A DNA stretch of 34,832 bases, from contig CAILKW010000556.1 of assembly GCA_903834845.1 (NCBI GenBank), positions 1 through 34,832 of the forward strand, read 5' to 3'. The DNA is from an uncultured Bacteroidia bacterium. Lineage in GTDB: Bacteria; Bacteroidota; Bacteroidia; Bacteroidales; Prolixibacteraceae. Positions 16,618 to 27,100 of the stretch are shown piece by piece. Position 1 is the first letter of the stretch; the number at the start of each line of letters is the position of its first letter. The notes under the pieces were generated by a model, which saw nothing but the letters and a program-made list of their open reading frames with translations, was not told the DNA's origin and ran no database searches. The position numbers were made by a program, and so were the translations under genes.

Positions 16618-17631
16618 TCATTTGGCTAACCGGAAAGAGTCGGCAGTCCACTCTATAGGTGTAAATTTAAGCTTAGTATGCCCATCAAGTCCAGTAACAC
16701 CGGTCATATACCACTGACCCTTAAATTCTATAATCTCATGCGCAAAACCGGTGCCATCATCTTCGGCATAATAAAATGTTCCCTTTCCTTCATCATGAGG
16801 TTTCGGAAACGTATAAATACCAGACTTAAACGGGTATGTTATAATTGGCGGAAAATTTAACGGATCATCAGATACAGAATAACCTCCGTTCATGAATATG
16901 ATCCATTTTCCTGATAACGGATGTCTCATAACGAACGGACTCTCTCCGGGATTCATGCCGGTTTTGCCAACTTTGAGATCTGATTCATCAAGTGCCATTC
17001 CGGCTTCTGACCAGTGAAAAAGATCTTTGCCTTCATACACAGCAACAGCATTAGATCTAGCAGTAAACAACAACCACCGGTCATGATCCTCATCTTTTAC
17101 TACACACGGATCAGAACCTTTAGGAGTCAGACCGTCTTTTGCAAACGCTTCAGGTTTCTCCCAGGTTACGAGATCCCTGCTCACAGCCAACCCAATTCCC
17201 TGACGGAAGCCCTCAAAATTGCGCGGATTTTTGCTTTTAAAGTCCCACCCCGAATAGTACATATAATATTTGTCATTGTATTGTACCATACATGGTGCAA
17301 GACCGCTCATTATCCTGTCAAAATAACCTTCGTGTTTGCCCGATGGCACCGCTGTACCAATATGTTTCCAATGCATAAGATCTTTACTTACCATGTACTC
17401 GGCACTTTCTTCTGAGCCTTCGTAATGCCACATGGTGCCAACCGATCCGAGAGGTGCAAAAAGATGCCACTTCCCCTTTTTAAAAATCAAGCAATGGTCT
17501 TTCATGTACATTCCCGGGGGGGCATACAGACCTCCGCCAATGTCTTTTTTCCAATCATTAGTCTGACTAAAACAGCTTAAAAGGATACCAAAAAATATTT
17601 GAAAAAAAAGGGAAAATTTAACTGCTTTCAT
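16618..17631 (-). CDS. GH32/GH43-like five-bladed beta-propeller glycosidase
   Basis: Secreted protein of 337 residues. I chose the ATG at 17631 because the signal peptide MKAVKFSLFFQIFFGILL then starts the protein; the ATG at 17679 would add 16 residues. Three acidic landmarks occur in the order and spacing of clan GH-F/GH-J propellers: MKDHCLIFKKGKWHLF with Asp45, GSDPCVVKDEDHDRWLLF with Asp174, and GESPFVM with Glu230. Repeated blade-like strands (SKDLMHWKHIG, SRDLVTWEKPE, GKDLFHWSEAG) support the propeller fold. Activity on arabinose, xylose, fructose or galactose residues cannot be separated from sequence alone. It lies within the hydrolase run, 37 bp upstream of the clan-D-like gene and about 118 bp downstream of the IDR-DW paralog 3. 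Confidence 0.82.
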   Translation of the reverse strand: MKAVKFSLFFQIFFGILLSCFSQTNDWKKDIGGGLYAPPGMYMKDHCLIFKKGKWHLFAPLGSVGTMWHYEGSEESAEYMVSKDLMHWKHIGTAVPSGKHEGYFDRIMSGLAPCMVQYNDKYYMYYSGWDFKSKNPRNFEGFRQGIGLAVSRDLVTWEKPEAFAKDGLTPKGSDPCVVKDEDHDRWLLFTARSNAVAVYEGKDLFHWSEAGMALDESDLKVGKTGMNPGESPFVMRHPLSGKWIIFMNGGYSVSDDPLNFPPIITYPFKSGIYTFPKPHDEGKGTFYYAEDDGTGFAHEIIEFKGQWYMTGVTGLDGHTKLKFTPIEWTADSFRLAK

Positions 17632-17749
17632 AATGTTGATTTTTAAAATTTCAATTAATAAAGCCATACAAGTGTTCATTTATTGAAAAACATATTTTCA
17701 AATAATTCTATTTAAGATAAGCTATTCCACAAATTTTTTTCAACCATTT

Positions 17750-19951
17750 CTATTCTTCTCTTAAAACAATCATTGAGCATCCTCTTTTAACAGGTGAATC
17801 AATTATTAACTTATCACTTTCAATCCAATTTTTAACTTTAATTTCATTCTCATTGCCAGGTAAAATTGCAGTTATATTGAATGATTTTTTTCCTAACACT
17901 GATTTTTTAACCCCTATCTGAACATTTTTGTCATCCTCTGCGAAAACTACCGGGATCGCATATCCCTCAAATGTTTTAAATATATTGGCTTTAGCAGTTG
18001 CACTAATTGCTTCTATTGCATGAGGCTCAAGAACCCATTTCTTTCCTTTCAATTGCTTTAATAAAGGACCATAATCCAAATAGAGCTGATCAATCCATTC
18101 ACTTGGCCGCAGTGAATGGTCATTGGCAGGAAATGGTGCCATTGGAAATACTCCCATATACAAATATTTTTGCATTGCTTTGTCGGGATTTGGTTTAAAC
18201 TGATTTTCATCGCCAATCCAACCAAGCACCGGTTTTTTAATCCCCAGTAATCCAACAGTATTTAAGGGACTGCCGGAATAGGTAAATTCGTCAAAAATCC
18301 CATCAACAAGTTTTAACTGTTCAAGCCGTTTGACATGATTGTTAACAAAAATAACTTTGTTCTGATTATGAAAAACCGGTCCAAGCTTTTCCATCAAATC
18401 CATCCATGAAACATATAATGACCGGACCGCCTGGTTTCCCAGCCAACTAACTCCATCATCCCTGCGATGATTATACATGCGTAGCCAATCCATTCGGTCA
18501 ATACAAATTCCTGAAGCATCAGGAATCAGTTCATTATGTCTTTTAGCCTGGTTTAATAAGAATTGCTGATAAACGGGTTCCCCCGGATCCAGAACAATAC
18601 CATTACCCCAAGTCCAGAAAGGTTTGTCAGGTTCTGTCTGACCATAGTGAACGCTCTTAAATCCTTTTTGTGCCGTAGGTGTAAATAAAATTGCTTCAGA
18701 CAAATTAGTAAACAGAAAACCATTGGCATCTTTCCATAATTCTGAAGGATCCTCCGACTTTAGAGGAGGTGCCGGATATTTTATATCTGCACCAAATTCG
18801 GTAACATTAAAATAGCTCAACACATAAAAACCTTTTTTTTTCATTTGTCCCGCGTATTCCTGGAACCTGGGCAATGAAATCTCACTATCAGCCTTATTCC
18901 TTATGTAGCCCCTCCACTTAACAGAATCTGCAACAGGAGGCAGGAACATACCCATATATGGGAAATCGTGACTTGCTTTCCAGTTAACGGCAAATGCCAT
19001 TTTCGAGAGTTTTTCAGTACTAAAATCCATCCAGTTTCTTGAATACGCCCCGGTTCCTGCAATAGAATCGGCAATGGCTACATTTGGCTCAAAATACTGA
19101 GGGTAATTATTATATATTGCCCCTAAGGAAGCACGCCAATCTGCTTCATGAACAACGATATCCATATTAAAACGAATACTACGCCCACCTCCAAACCGAT
19201 GATTCAGATGTGTCAGCTTTACAATTCCAGTTTTTGTTGTTCCAAGATACATATCTAACAATAAATCTTCCGGAGACTGTATTAAGCTAATTCCTAAATC
19301 ATTCTTTGGTTCCATAATGGAAATCATCGGGATACAAAACAAGTCGCCCTGAAAAGGGCAAAATGCAGTTATAGGATTATCGTAGGTGTAATAAGGAGCA
19401 CCATAATAATAGATGTCATCACGAAATGGTATGCTTAATAAGGGATCCAACCAATTACTTCGATCTCCAGAATCACTTTTGACCATTGCATTCGCAATCT
19501 CTTTCTCATTAATTTTTTTATTAGTTGTATTACCATTTGGGCTTCCCCAGGCCGTCCAAAACCGGGTGTCACGATCAGCAGGATAATCTAAAATAATATT
19601 AATCGGTGTACTCCAAAAGGCTCCATTGTCAATAATTTCAACTTCCCATTTGATTCCCCCCGGCGTAGTATAAAATCTTTCAATTAAAGTCAATTGAGTA
19701 TCCCCTTTTAACAGTTGCTTTCTGAATTCAAGACCACCTTTCCTGATTTTTTCAGATTCTACTTTTATAACCTTAAATCCTTCTAAATCTACAAAACTGG
19801 AAACTTTTCGTTCAATTTTCCCAATCTTTAATTTCTCAATATTACCGCTGTCTGAAAATGAAGCATTAAGCTTTGATGATCTTACTGTATTGCCTACACA
19901 TGAAATAAACATGGCTGCAATCAACAACATAAATACAACTTTTCGTTTCAT
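17750..19951 (-). CDS. TIM-barrel-like lipoprotein, IDR-DW family paralog 3 (putative glycoside hydrolase)
   Basis: The ATG at 19951 starts a leader ending MFISC, so Cys18 is a lipobox cysteine and this copy is probably surface or outer-membrane anchored, unlike the other two copies. The 733-residue protein keeps all family landmarks: a beta-rich N-terminal region with FWTAWGSPNG, SPEDLLLDMYL, then FPYMGMFLPP (330-339), NVTEFG (382-387), GICIDRMDWLRMYN with Asp485, VDGIFDE with Glu555, DYGPLLKQLKGKKWVLEPH and a terminal RGCSMIVL. Aspartate of IDR and the glutamate after VDG are invariant in the three copies and are the best catalytic candidates. No named family can be given. The gene is distinctly AT-rich (a sampled line at 18661-18720 is about 32% GC), unlike paralog 1. 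It follows the GH36 gene by a 176-bp gap. Confidence 0.8.
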   Translation of the reverse strand: MKRKVVFMLLIAAMFISCVGNTVRSSKLNASFSDSGNIEKLKIGKIERKVSSFVDLEGFKVIKVESEKIRKGGLEFRKQLLKGDTQLTLIERFYTTPGGIKWEVEIIDNGAFWSTPINIILDYPADRDTRFWTAWGSPNGNTTNKKINEKEIANAMVKSDSGDRSNWLDPLLSIPFRDDIYYYGAPYYTYDNPITAFCPFQGDLFCIPMISIMEPKNDLGISLIQSPEDLLLDMYLGTTKTGIVKLTHLNHRFGGGRSIRFNMDIVVHEADWRASLGAIYNNYPQYFEPNVAIADSIAGTGAYSRNWMDFSTEKLSKMAFAVNWKASHDFPYMGMFLPPVADSVKWRGYIRNKADSEISLPRFQEYAGQMKKKGFYVLSYFNVTEFGADIKYPAPPLKSEDPSELWKDANGFLFTNLSEAILFTPTAQKGFKSVHYGQTEPDKPFWTWGNGIVLDPGEPVYQQFLLNQAKRHNELIPDASGICIDRMDWLRMYNHRRDDGVSWLGNQAVRSLYVSWMDLMEKLGPVFHNQNKVIFVNNHVKRLEQLKLVDGIFDEFTYSGSPLNTVGLLGIKKPVLGWIGDENQFKPNPDKAMQKYLYMGVFPMAPFPANDHSLRPSEWIDQLYLDYGPLLKQLKGKKWVLEPHAIEAISATAKANIFKTFEGYAIPVVFAEDDKNVQIGVKKSVLGKKSFNITAILPGNENEIKVKNWIESDKLIIDSPVKRGCSMIVLREE

Positions 19952-20127
19952 AATTATATGATTTAATGTGGTTAATGATAAAATATACCGTTAAGACAAC
20001 CTCGCTCATTTTAAGATTTCCCGATTTTTACTCAGGATGATAAGCCTAAAATCCTGACGAGGAAGCATTACAAGCACCAGAAAGCATAATAAATGGCACC
20101 TAATCCAGTTGGTTGGGAAGGTTATTC
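19952..20127. other. 176-bp intergenic gap with a small inverted repeat
   Basis: The gap holds a perfect 7-bp inverted repeat (tcaggat at 20032-20038 and atcctga at 20051-20057, loop 12). No T-tract follows on the transcribed strand, so it is not a convincing intrinsic terminator. Shorter complementary arms (cctcg, cgagg) flank it. Nothing else is recognised. Confidence 0.4.
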
Positions 20128-22230
20128 TCAATTTTTAACGAGACGGATGATTCTCAAGCTTTCACCGGGTTGGCTGAAAACGGTTATCTTATCTTTGCTC
20201 AGGGTGATGTGTTCATTGCCGTACGAATCGAGCTTGGCAGTATATCTTGCCAGAGAGGGAATGCGTACATCGCGGAGAAGCACAGTGACATCCTTTGCAG
20301 TATCCGACCAATTGTAGATACCAATCGCATAATTGTTTTCGTCGTAAGCAACTGCAAGAGCTTCGGGGAACCCCCCCTGATTCAGAAAGACGCGCATCGC
20401 AGCAGGCACTTTAGGACCCTGACTGTTCCAATACAGGAGAACAACGCCTTTAGACCGTTCGTCCCACTGTCGTGAAAAGTCGGAAGTCAGAAACGCTGTT
20501 CCTATCAATCCCTGAGTTGCCGTGAGCAGGTGGGACTGTTCGAAGTTCAATCCGGTATGTTCGGCGCGCATGGCGAAAACATCAGGGTCGGCCTGAAACC
20601 ACACTCCATTCACGTGGGTTCGGAGAATCATTTCAGCTATATTCCGCCGCAACTGAGCCGGGTTTGAACCTATGTCGCCTCCGATACGGGCAATGTCGGC
20701 AATCCCTATTGAGTAGCGGTATGTCCCACCGATACAGGCATTGATCAGAGCATCCTCGCCTAAAGCTTCGCGGAAAAGCTGCCACTGTGACCGCAGTGTC
20801 TCAAAGGTCGTCTTGCTACGGTCAAACTTCACTCGGTTGTCGCTGACGGTGTAGGCGAAATCAATCTTGAAGTAGCGCCAGCCCTGTGAATATAACGACT
20901 GAAGGATAGAGGAAATAAATTTCCTGGCTTCCGGATGATCAGGATCGAGAAAGTAGGTTTCCTTGTATTTGCTTTCCTTTGGGCCGAAACGCCCCCAGTT
21001 ATGAAAGCGGATGCAAGGTTGGCCTTCTGCATCGCGCTGAAGCCAATCAGGGTGCTCCCTTGCAATAGAATGACCGGAATGAATGGCAGTTGGTGCTACC
21101 CAGATACCAGGTATGAAACCAGCTGCTCTCATCTCCTCCGGCATCTTCGGCAACTCCGTTTTCCACTCGCCTCGCCCGCTCCAATCGCCGGGCCAGACTT
21201 GGAATCCGTCATCAATCTGGATCGTTTTCCCGCCGGGTGGTGCCGGATAGGATGCATATTCCGAAATCGCTTTCCGAATGTCTGAAGGTTGGACGGCAGG
21301 TCCGAGTTGATACCAGGAACAATAACCTACAAGAGGAGGTCCTACCCTGGCAGGTCCGGACACTTTTGCGCATAGTCCGATCCATTGGCGAAATTCATCC
21401 TGAGGATCACCGAAAGAAATCACTGCCTCCTCCAGAATCCGCTTCGCGGAAGGCTTTAGAAGTATTGCATCAAGTATGACAGCAAGGTAAAATGGTGTAA
21501 CCGGTTCCGCGGTTCGGATACCGAGTTCACCGAACGCACTCCCCGGCCCGGTAAAACCAAAGAAAAAACCAGGGGTATTCCAGTCCATAGCGAGCATGCC
21601 CGAGTCGCCTGAAATGGCAGTATTGGGTTTTGAATGAACCGGCTCAGGCAGACGAGGCCATATTACTGAACCCCATCCTTTCTCGCAGGCATCTTTGGGC
21701 GAAAGCAAAGTTTCGTCGGGGCGCACGATACGTCCGGGTAACTCGAATTGCCGCAATGAAAGCAGATTAAACACACGATCAGACACCAGGCCGTCGAGAT
21801 AGTGAAAGCGCGCGATCTCGATGCCATAAGAAGAGGTATTTACCAAACGGCCAGACACCATGCAGCGATTTGACAAATTGCGTTCAATTCGAATCGTGGC
21901 GATTGCGTGACGAAAGACCGCTTGCATCTCAAGCAAGTTATCAGTTTGCTTATTTATCTCATAGCCGATGAATTCTTCCTCCCATTCGCGTACCCCGTCT
22001 ATTCTGCTGGCCAGATAGGCTCTGCAATTATACAGCCTGGGGCCGCCATCTATGGAAATCTCTATATGTCCTTTGCCATCCAAACCAATGTGGATTGGAA
22101 AAGGGTTTTTGCCAGTCAGAAGGTCGGGTTTTCCAGAAATTGATTTGCTTTCACCGATTGTCGGTTTAAAAGGTAAGAGCAATCCAATGCCTGCAAATGT
22201 TGAACTTTGAATAAAAATACGTCGTTCCAT
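20128..22230 (-). CDS. GH36-type alpha-galactosidase with Tat-like leader
   Basis: A 700-residue enzyme predicted to release alpha-galactose. The N-terminus, MERRIFIQSSTFAGIGLLLP, carries a twin-arginine-like RRxFI motif before a hydrophobic stretch, so folded export by Tat is plausible. A beta-supersandwich-like N-terminal domain (about 30-290) precedes the barrel. Landmarks are GYCSWYQLGP (302-311), KTIQIDDGFQVWPGDW (335-350), FIPGIWVAP (372-380), and WRYFKIDFAY with nucleophile Asp457. ADIARIGGDIG contains Arg515 and acid/base candidate Asp519. A short C-terminal beta domain follows. It has the classical GH36 order and is the most typical of the GH36-type enzymes here. It is the first gene after the SusC/SusD pair, beyond a terminator-like hairpin, and its GC content is higher than susD's. 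Raffinose-synthase-like GH36 relatives are an alternative. Confidence 0.87.
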   Translation of the reverse strand: MERRIFIQSSTFAGIGLLLPFKPTIGESKSISGKPDLLTGKNPFPIHIGLDGKGHIEISIDGGPRLYNCRAYLASRIDGVREWEEEFIGYEINKQTDNLLEMQAVFRHAIATIRIERNLSNRCMVSGRLVNTSSYGIEIARFHYLDGLVSDRVFNLLSLRQFELPGRIVRPDETLLSPKDACEKGWGSVIWPRLPEPVHSKPNTAISGDSGMLAMDWNTPGFFFGFTGPGSAFGELGIRTAEPVTPFYLAVILDAILLKPSAKRILEEAVISFGDPQDEFRQWIGLCAKVSGPARVGPPLVGYCSWYQLGPAVQPSDIRKAISEYASYPAPPGGKTIQIDDGFQVWPGDWSGRGEWKTELPKMPEEMRAAGFIPGIWVAPTAIHSGHSIAREHPDWLQRDAEGQPCIRFHNWGRFGPKESKYKETYFLDPDHPEARKFISSILQSLYSQGWRYFKIDFAYTVSDNRVKFDRSKTTFETLRSQWQLFREALGEDALINACIGGTYRYSIGIADIARIGGDIGSNPAQLRRNIAEMILRTHVNGVWFQADPDVFAMRAEHTGLNFEQSHLLTATQGLIGTAFLTSDFSRQWDERSKGVVLLYWNSQGPKVPAAMRVFLNQGGFPEALAVAYDENNYAIGIYNWSDTAKDVTVLLRDVRIPSLARYTAKLDSYGNEHITLSKDKITVFSQPGESLRIIRLVKN

Positions 22231-22265
22231 TTGATTATGCTACCTCATTGATTACAAGCTTATAA

Positions 22266-22332
22266 TAAAAAAGAAGAGGCTGCCTTATAAGTAATCTTTA
22301 TGGTTATAACCACTTTTAAAACAACCTCTTCT
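22266..22332 (-). terminator. Terminator-like hairpin after the SusC/SusD pair
   Basis: On the minus-strand transcript an 11-bp stem forms between the arms at 22322-22332 and 22272-22282 (agaagaggttg pairing with cagcctcttct, one G-U pair). It is followed by a run of at least six T. The loop is long, about 39 nt, and contains the palindrome ggttataacc, which could form an inner hairpin. It lies 13 bp downstream of the susD stop. It could end or attenuate transcription into the hydrolase genes, giving higher transporter than enzyme expression. Confidence 0.65.
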
Positions 22333-22345
22333 GAAGAATCTTAAT

Positions 22346-24094
22346 TTATTTCAAAGGATCAAATTTTCCTCCCCAAGTATTGTTTTGCTCCATTTTACTA
22401 TTGCGTTCCAAAATAGCTGCAGGAATACCAAAGAAGGAATATTGATCTTCCGGAAGCATTGCAATTTGCCCAACATCCAGACTGACGGTAACTTTAAATT
22501 GGTTGAAGATCACATTGATATTTTCCAGTCCAATCGGGCGATTGGCTGTGGTTCCCATCCATTCGATCCACAATCCATGCCTGCCGCCACCCGGAAGACT
22601 TTCCATCCTTGACTTATAGATTCGCCATCTGCGTAGGTCCCAGAAACGTTTGGTTTCAAACGCAAATTCAACAAAACGTTCATCCATAATCGCCTGTCTG
22701 ATTTCATCCTTGGTGATGGCCTTAATTCCGTATTTACCATCAACTCCGGGAATTATTCCTGCTCTTGCTCGAATCTGAGATAGAATTTGCAGTGCTTCAT
22801 CCGGTTTATTGATTTCATTGGCTGCTTCCGCCAAGTTCATGATAACCTCAGCATAGCGGATCTCAATCCAGTCGATCTGGCCATCGAGTTTATTCACCAC
22901 ATCGAGGTTCGGGTCTATCATTTTTGGGCTGTAAAAGCTTGAACGCGATTCATAGCCTTCAAAAAAATCAGCACGCATCTCTTTTCCGTTGACGCCGGTG
23001 GTAGCCTTCCCGTCTTTATCATACCAGTAAGTCCACATATTTGACTTTTCCACAACCATAGGCCTAATATAAGGAGGGGCACCATTATAAGCTATGGTAT
23101 AATAAAACCTGTCATCACGATTTTGATGAAAAAGAGTATAATCATTGACCTTCGGATTCCATTTGGAGCCATCTTTCATTGGGAAAGCTTCTGCCAGTTC
23201 TCCTGATGGCATATTGCCACCGGCAGCACCTGATATACTATACTTCAGTGGCTGAATGCCTACCTGGAAATATCCGTTGGTTGCTTCAGGATAGGAATAT
23301 CTCCTTACCATGATCACCTCTTTGCTCATTTCTGATGTCCAAAGTTGACTGTAATTTTCCAGGAGACCTTTGCCCAATCCCGTCAGATAGGTGACGGCCG
23401 TTTTATTGTTATCATAGGCAGCCTGCCACAACTGGGCAGTATTGCTGCGGTTAAACTGCGGACTTGCCTGGAACAACATCACCCGGCCTTTGAATGCCAT
23501 AACAACTCCTTTATCGATACGGGCATTGCCACTTGGATTGGGTAGCAATGGTATGGCATCATCCAGATCCTTGATGATTTGAGTAAAACAAGCCGATGTG
23601 GAGGTCCGTGGAAGGAAAATTGCAGCATCATCGCCGACCGCTGCTGGTTTGAGTATCATCGGAACACCACCATAAGCCTTGACCATCCGGAAATAGGCCC
23701 AGGCACGCCAGAACAGGGTTTCACCTTTTAATCTGTTCTTAATACCAGCATCAAAAGTGGCAGCGTCAATTCCTTCTAAAAACATATTTATATTCCGGAT
23801 TCCAGTGTAAGAATAGTCACTATAAGAATCCATAGTTATCGTTCCCCTGAGGTAAGTGCTCGGTAAAGTAGTACCCCATGTCATCATGCATTCATCAGTA
23901 TTTGCTCCTTCGCTCGAATTCAGAGCCGGCATATAAGTCGCATAAATATTATTGACAAAAGCTTCTGCCACACCCGGGATTGTATATAGATCCCCTGTCG
24001 ATATTGCTGCAAGGTTTTCTTTGTCAATGGGGTTACACCCGGCAGTAATCAGTATTAAAAAAATACTTCCAATTAAATATTTTAATTTATTCAT
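22346..24094 (-). CDS. SusD/RagB-family outer-membrane glycan-binding lipoprotein
   Basis: Surface lipoprotein that works with the SusC-type channel to capture oligosaccharides. The leader ends ILITAGC, with Cys20 as the lipid-anchor site. The 582-residue length is typical. The N-terminal half is helical and TPR-like, with SusD-family segments such as FWRAWAYFRMVKAYGGVPMI (about 130-150) and NARIDKGVVMAFKGRVML. The C-terminal SusD/RagB part includes IRYAEVIMNLAEAANE and the family signature ERFVEFAFETKRFWDLRRW. The glycan-binding loops differ too much among homologs to infer the ligand. The susC gene ends 24 bp upstream, so the two genes are almost certainly co-transcribed. Confidence 0.97.
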   Translation of the reverse strand: MNKLKYLIGSIFLILITAGCNPIDKENLAAISTGDLYTIPGVAEAFVNNIYATYMPALNSSEGANTDECMMTWGTTLPSTYLRGTITMDSYSDYSYTGIRNINMFLEGIDAATFDAGIKNRLKGETLFWRAWAYFRMVKAYGGVPMILKPAAVGDDAAIFLPRTSTSACFTQIIKDLDDAIPLLPNPSGNARIDKGVVMAFKGRVMLFQASPQFNRSNTAQLWQAAYDNNKTAVTYLTGLGKGLLENYSQLWTSEMSKEVIMVRRYSYPEATNGYFQVGIQPLKYSISGAAGGNMPSGELAEAFPMKDGSKWNPKVNDYTLFHQNRDDRFYYTIAYNGAPPYIRPMVVEKSNMWTYWYDKDGKATTGVNGKEMRADFFEGYESRSSFYSPKMIDPNLDVVNKLDGQIDWIEIRYAEVIMNLAEAANEINKPDEALQILSQIRARAGIIPGVDGKYGIKAITKDEIRQAIMDERFVEFAFETKRFWDLRRWRIYKSRMESLPGGGRHGLWIEWMGTTANRPIGLENINVIFNQFKVTVSLDVGQIAMLPEDQYSFFGIPAAILERNSKMEQNNTWGGKFDPLK

Positions 24095-24118
24095 TGCGCT
24101 TAGATTAAATAATTTATT

Positions 24119-27100
24119 CTAAATTGTAACATTTAGTCCAAAAGTAAAAGCTTTCATGGTAGGATAGGAACTCATTGATTGAATTAATGGATCGTACCAT
24201 GTAAATTTAGACACTGTAAATAAATTAGTCCCTGAAAACGTGAAAGTAAGATTTGAAAGATTTAATCTTGAAATAATACTTTTTGGAACTGAATACGAAA
24301 GGACAACGTATCCCAATCGTAAATAATTACCATTCTTTAGCCAGAAGGTTGATTCCCTAGAGTCAGAGTTCGGCCCTCCCGGTCTTGGCCAGCTGCCATC
24401 AATATTTTCCTCAGACCAAGAGTCGAGCCATACTGTCGGCTGTCTGGCATCATAAAAGGCCCTGTGATATGCATAGTCGTCATCGTACATTTTAGAAACA
24501 CCCAATACACCCTGGAAAAAGATATCCACGCCAAAACCTTTCCAGTCTCCTTTCAAGTCAAGACCGTAAACATAGGGGGGAAGGTAATGTTTGCCTTTTA
24601 TGATCTGCCTGTCGTAATCATCGATTTTCCCATCAGGCACACCTTCTGTCAGTCCGCTGACATCTTCAAAATTAATATGCCCGATCGTTAGTTTATTTCC
24701 ATAAACAGTATATCCGGCGGGAAGTGCATCGATTTCGGCCTGGGTCCTAACTATACCTTTTGAAACCAAGCATGCCACCATGTCGGTACTCCTCCCATTT
24801 GGATTATTTACATCACGAACGTTTTGAGGTATATCCCTTGCTATCACCGTATTTTTGGAATACGAAAAGTTTCCTTTTACCTCATAGTTGAAATCCCCTT
24901 TATGACCATTGTAACCGAGTTCAACTTCAAAACCTTGTCCGTCAACAACCCCATAATTTTCAGGAGGCATAGTCCCCCCGAAATCAGCAGGCAGCGAAAC
25001 AACACGGCTGTCCAATATGTCATAGTTGTGGCGTTTGAAATATTCCAGGTTGAAAATAACTCCATCGAGAAAGCGTGAGTCGAGACCAATATTGAATTCA
25101 CTTGTTTTTTCCCAAGTCAGTTTCTCATTGACAATGCCACCGTATGCCACGCGTGGAGCCATCACGGTTCCTATCATGAAGTTACCACTGGCATTGTATG
25201 ATTCAGCCCATTTCCAGCCCCCGACAACGTCGTTACCTGCCAGTCCATAGGTTCCCCGAAGTTTCAGGAAGTCAACAGAAGCCATATTGAAGAATGATTC
25301 CTTAGATACCACCCATCCCAATGAAACCGAAGGGAAGTACCCCCATCTGTAATCAGGTGCAAACAACATGGAACCGTCGCGTCGCACAGTAGCGTTCATG
25401 AAGTATTTATCACCATACTGGTACGATAATCTTCCGATATACGACATGCGTCCGTATTCATATTCCGTTCCATTTACTTCAGAATCAGCGCGACCACCTG
25501 AAGTGGCCCAGAACTGATCCTTTTGAAACAACGGGAAATTCTCCCTTAGAGCATAAAAATAGTCATTTACACCTTCACTTATTTCAACGTTAAGCATTGC
25601 ACCAATGGTATGTTTTCCAAAACTTTTTGAATAATCTGCGGCAAAGTTTAATTGATACTCAGGGGTTATCAGATGATTTTTTACAAGACGTTCTTTACTT
25701 GGATATGAGGATAGTGTTGAGCTTAATACATTATTAGTATAAATAAACCCATGTTCTCCTTTTTGTTCAACATTGTAAAGCGTCATCTTTTTTTCATAAT
25801 GTTTAATATCCCTGATAAATAATTGAGGACTAAAAGTTCCTGAAATGAATAAACCGTCTATGAATGGCACTTTGTATTTTAAACCCATTATTGTATTAAT
25901 ATTATATTCAAGACGGGTGTTGATTCCACCTTCTTCAACAAAACCCATTGCATTTCCAATCCAGCCTGGATTAATCAGCTTTCCATCAGATGTTCTGGCT
26001 GGCGCATGAGGCTGTAAGTATTGAATCCGAGACCAAAATTTGCCAAAAGTATCATCTTCTTCAAAATTAGCAATATTATCTTCCTGCATAATGAATCTTG
26101 TTTTTGTAGATTGGTGGTATGAAATATTCATAAAACCACTAAGATTCTTTGAGAAATCCGCATTGATGTTTGAACGAAAATTATACTTTTTGTAATCGGC
26201 ATTTTTAACAAAAGCTGTTTGATCTTGTGAATTACCACTAATGAAATATCTAATTCTATCATTTCCCCCTGACGCGGTAATAGAGTGTTTTCTTGAGGTA
26301 GGATTACTGTAAATATCATCGAACAGGGAGCGGGCAGGATCATTCTCATTAAAAAAGGCTACCTCTGTTGGGCCATATTTTGCCTCTTGCCCAATACTTA
26401 CTCTTGAATAGTTTGCCAATCTAACCATGTCTTTTGCACCGACATATTTAGGCAGATTGGTAGGCCTGTCAAAGTTGTACATGTAACTATAGCTCAACTT
26501 GAACTTGCCAGCGACCCCTGTATTGGTTGAAACAAGAATAACACCATTACTTCCGCGGGCTCCATAAACAGCAGCCGAAGCAGCATCTTTAAGTACAGTA
26601 AAACTTTTAACCTCGGTTGCATCAAGTGCGTCAAAGTTTTGTTTACTCGATATTATTCCATCAATAACATATAAAGGGCTGGTACCGGTAGTTTTCCATG
26701 TATTGACCGAACGAACAATAATGTTTGCCGCATAACCTGGTGCTCCGGAAGCCTGGTTTACAGTAACTCCACTTATACGGCCTGCAAGGGCATTCGTAAG
26801 TATTGTTACCGGGATGTCCTGCACCCGATTGGCCTCCAAGATAGCAATAGCACCCGTCACAGAAGTTTTTTTCTGAGTACCATAACCAATTGCAACCACC
26901 TCATCTATTGCTATTACATCCGGTTCCAATGTTATTTCGAATGAAGTTTTGTTTCCTATTGCCACATTTTGGCTATTCATTCCGATAAACGAAAAAGTTA
27001 GTGTCTTTGCACTTTCCGGAACATTGATGGTAAATGCTCCATCAGCATTTGTAACAACACCTGTGGTTGTACCTTGAACAACAACAGAAGCACCTGGAAC

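Noticed and set aside
20032-20057. Intrinsic terminator in the gap after the GH36 gene
   Set aside because: The 7-bp inverted repeat is perfect but no T-tract follows on the transcribed strand.
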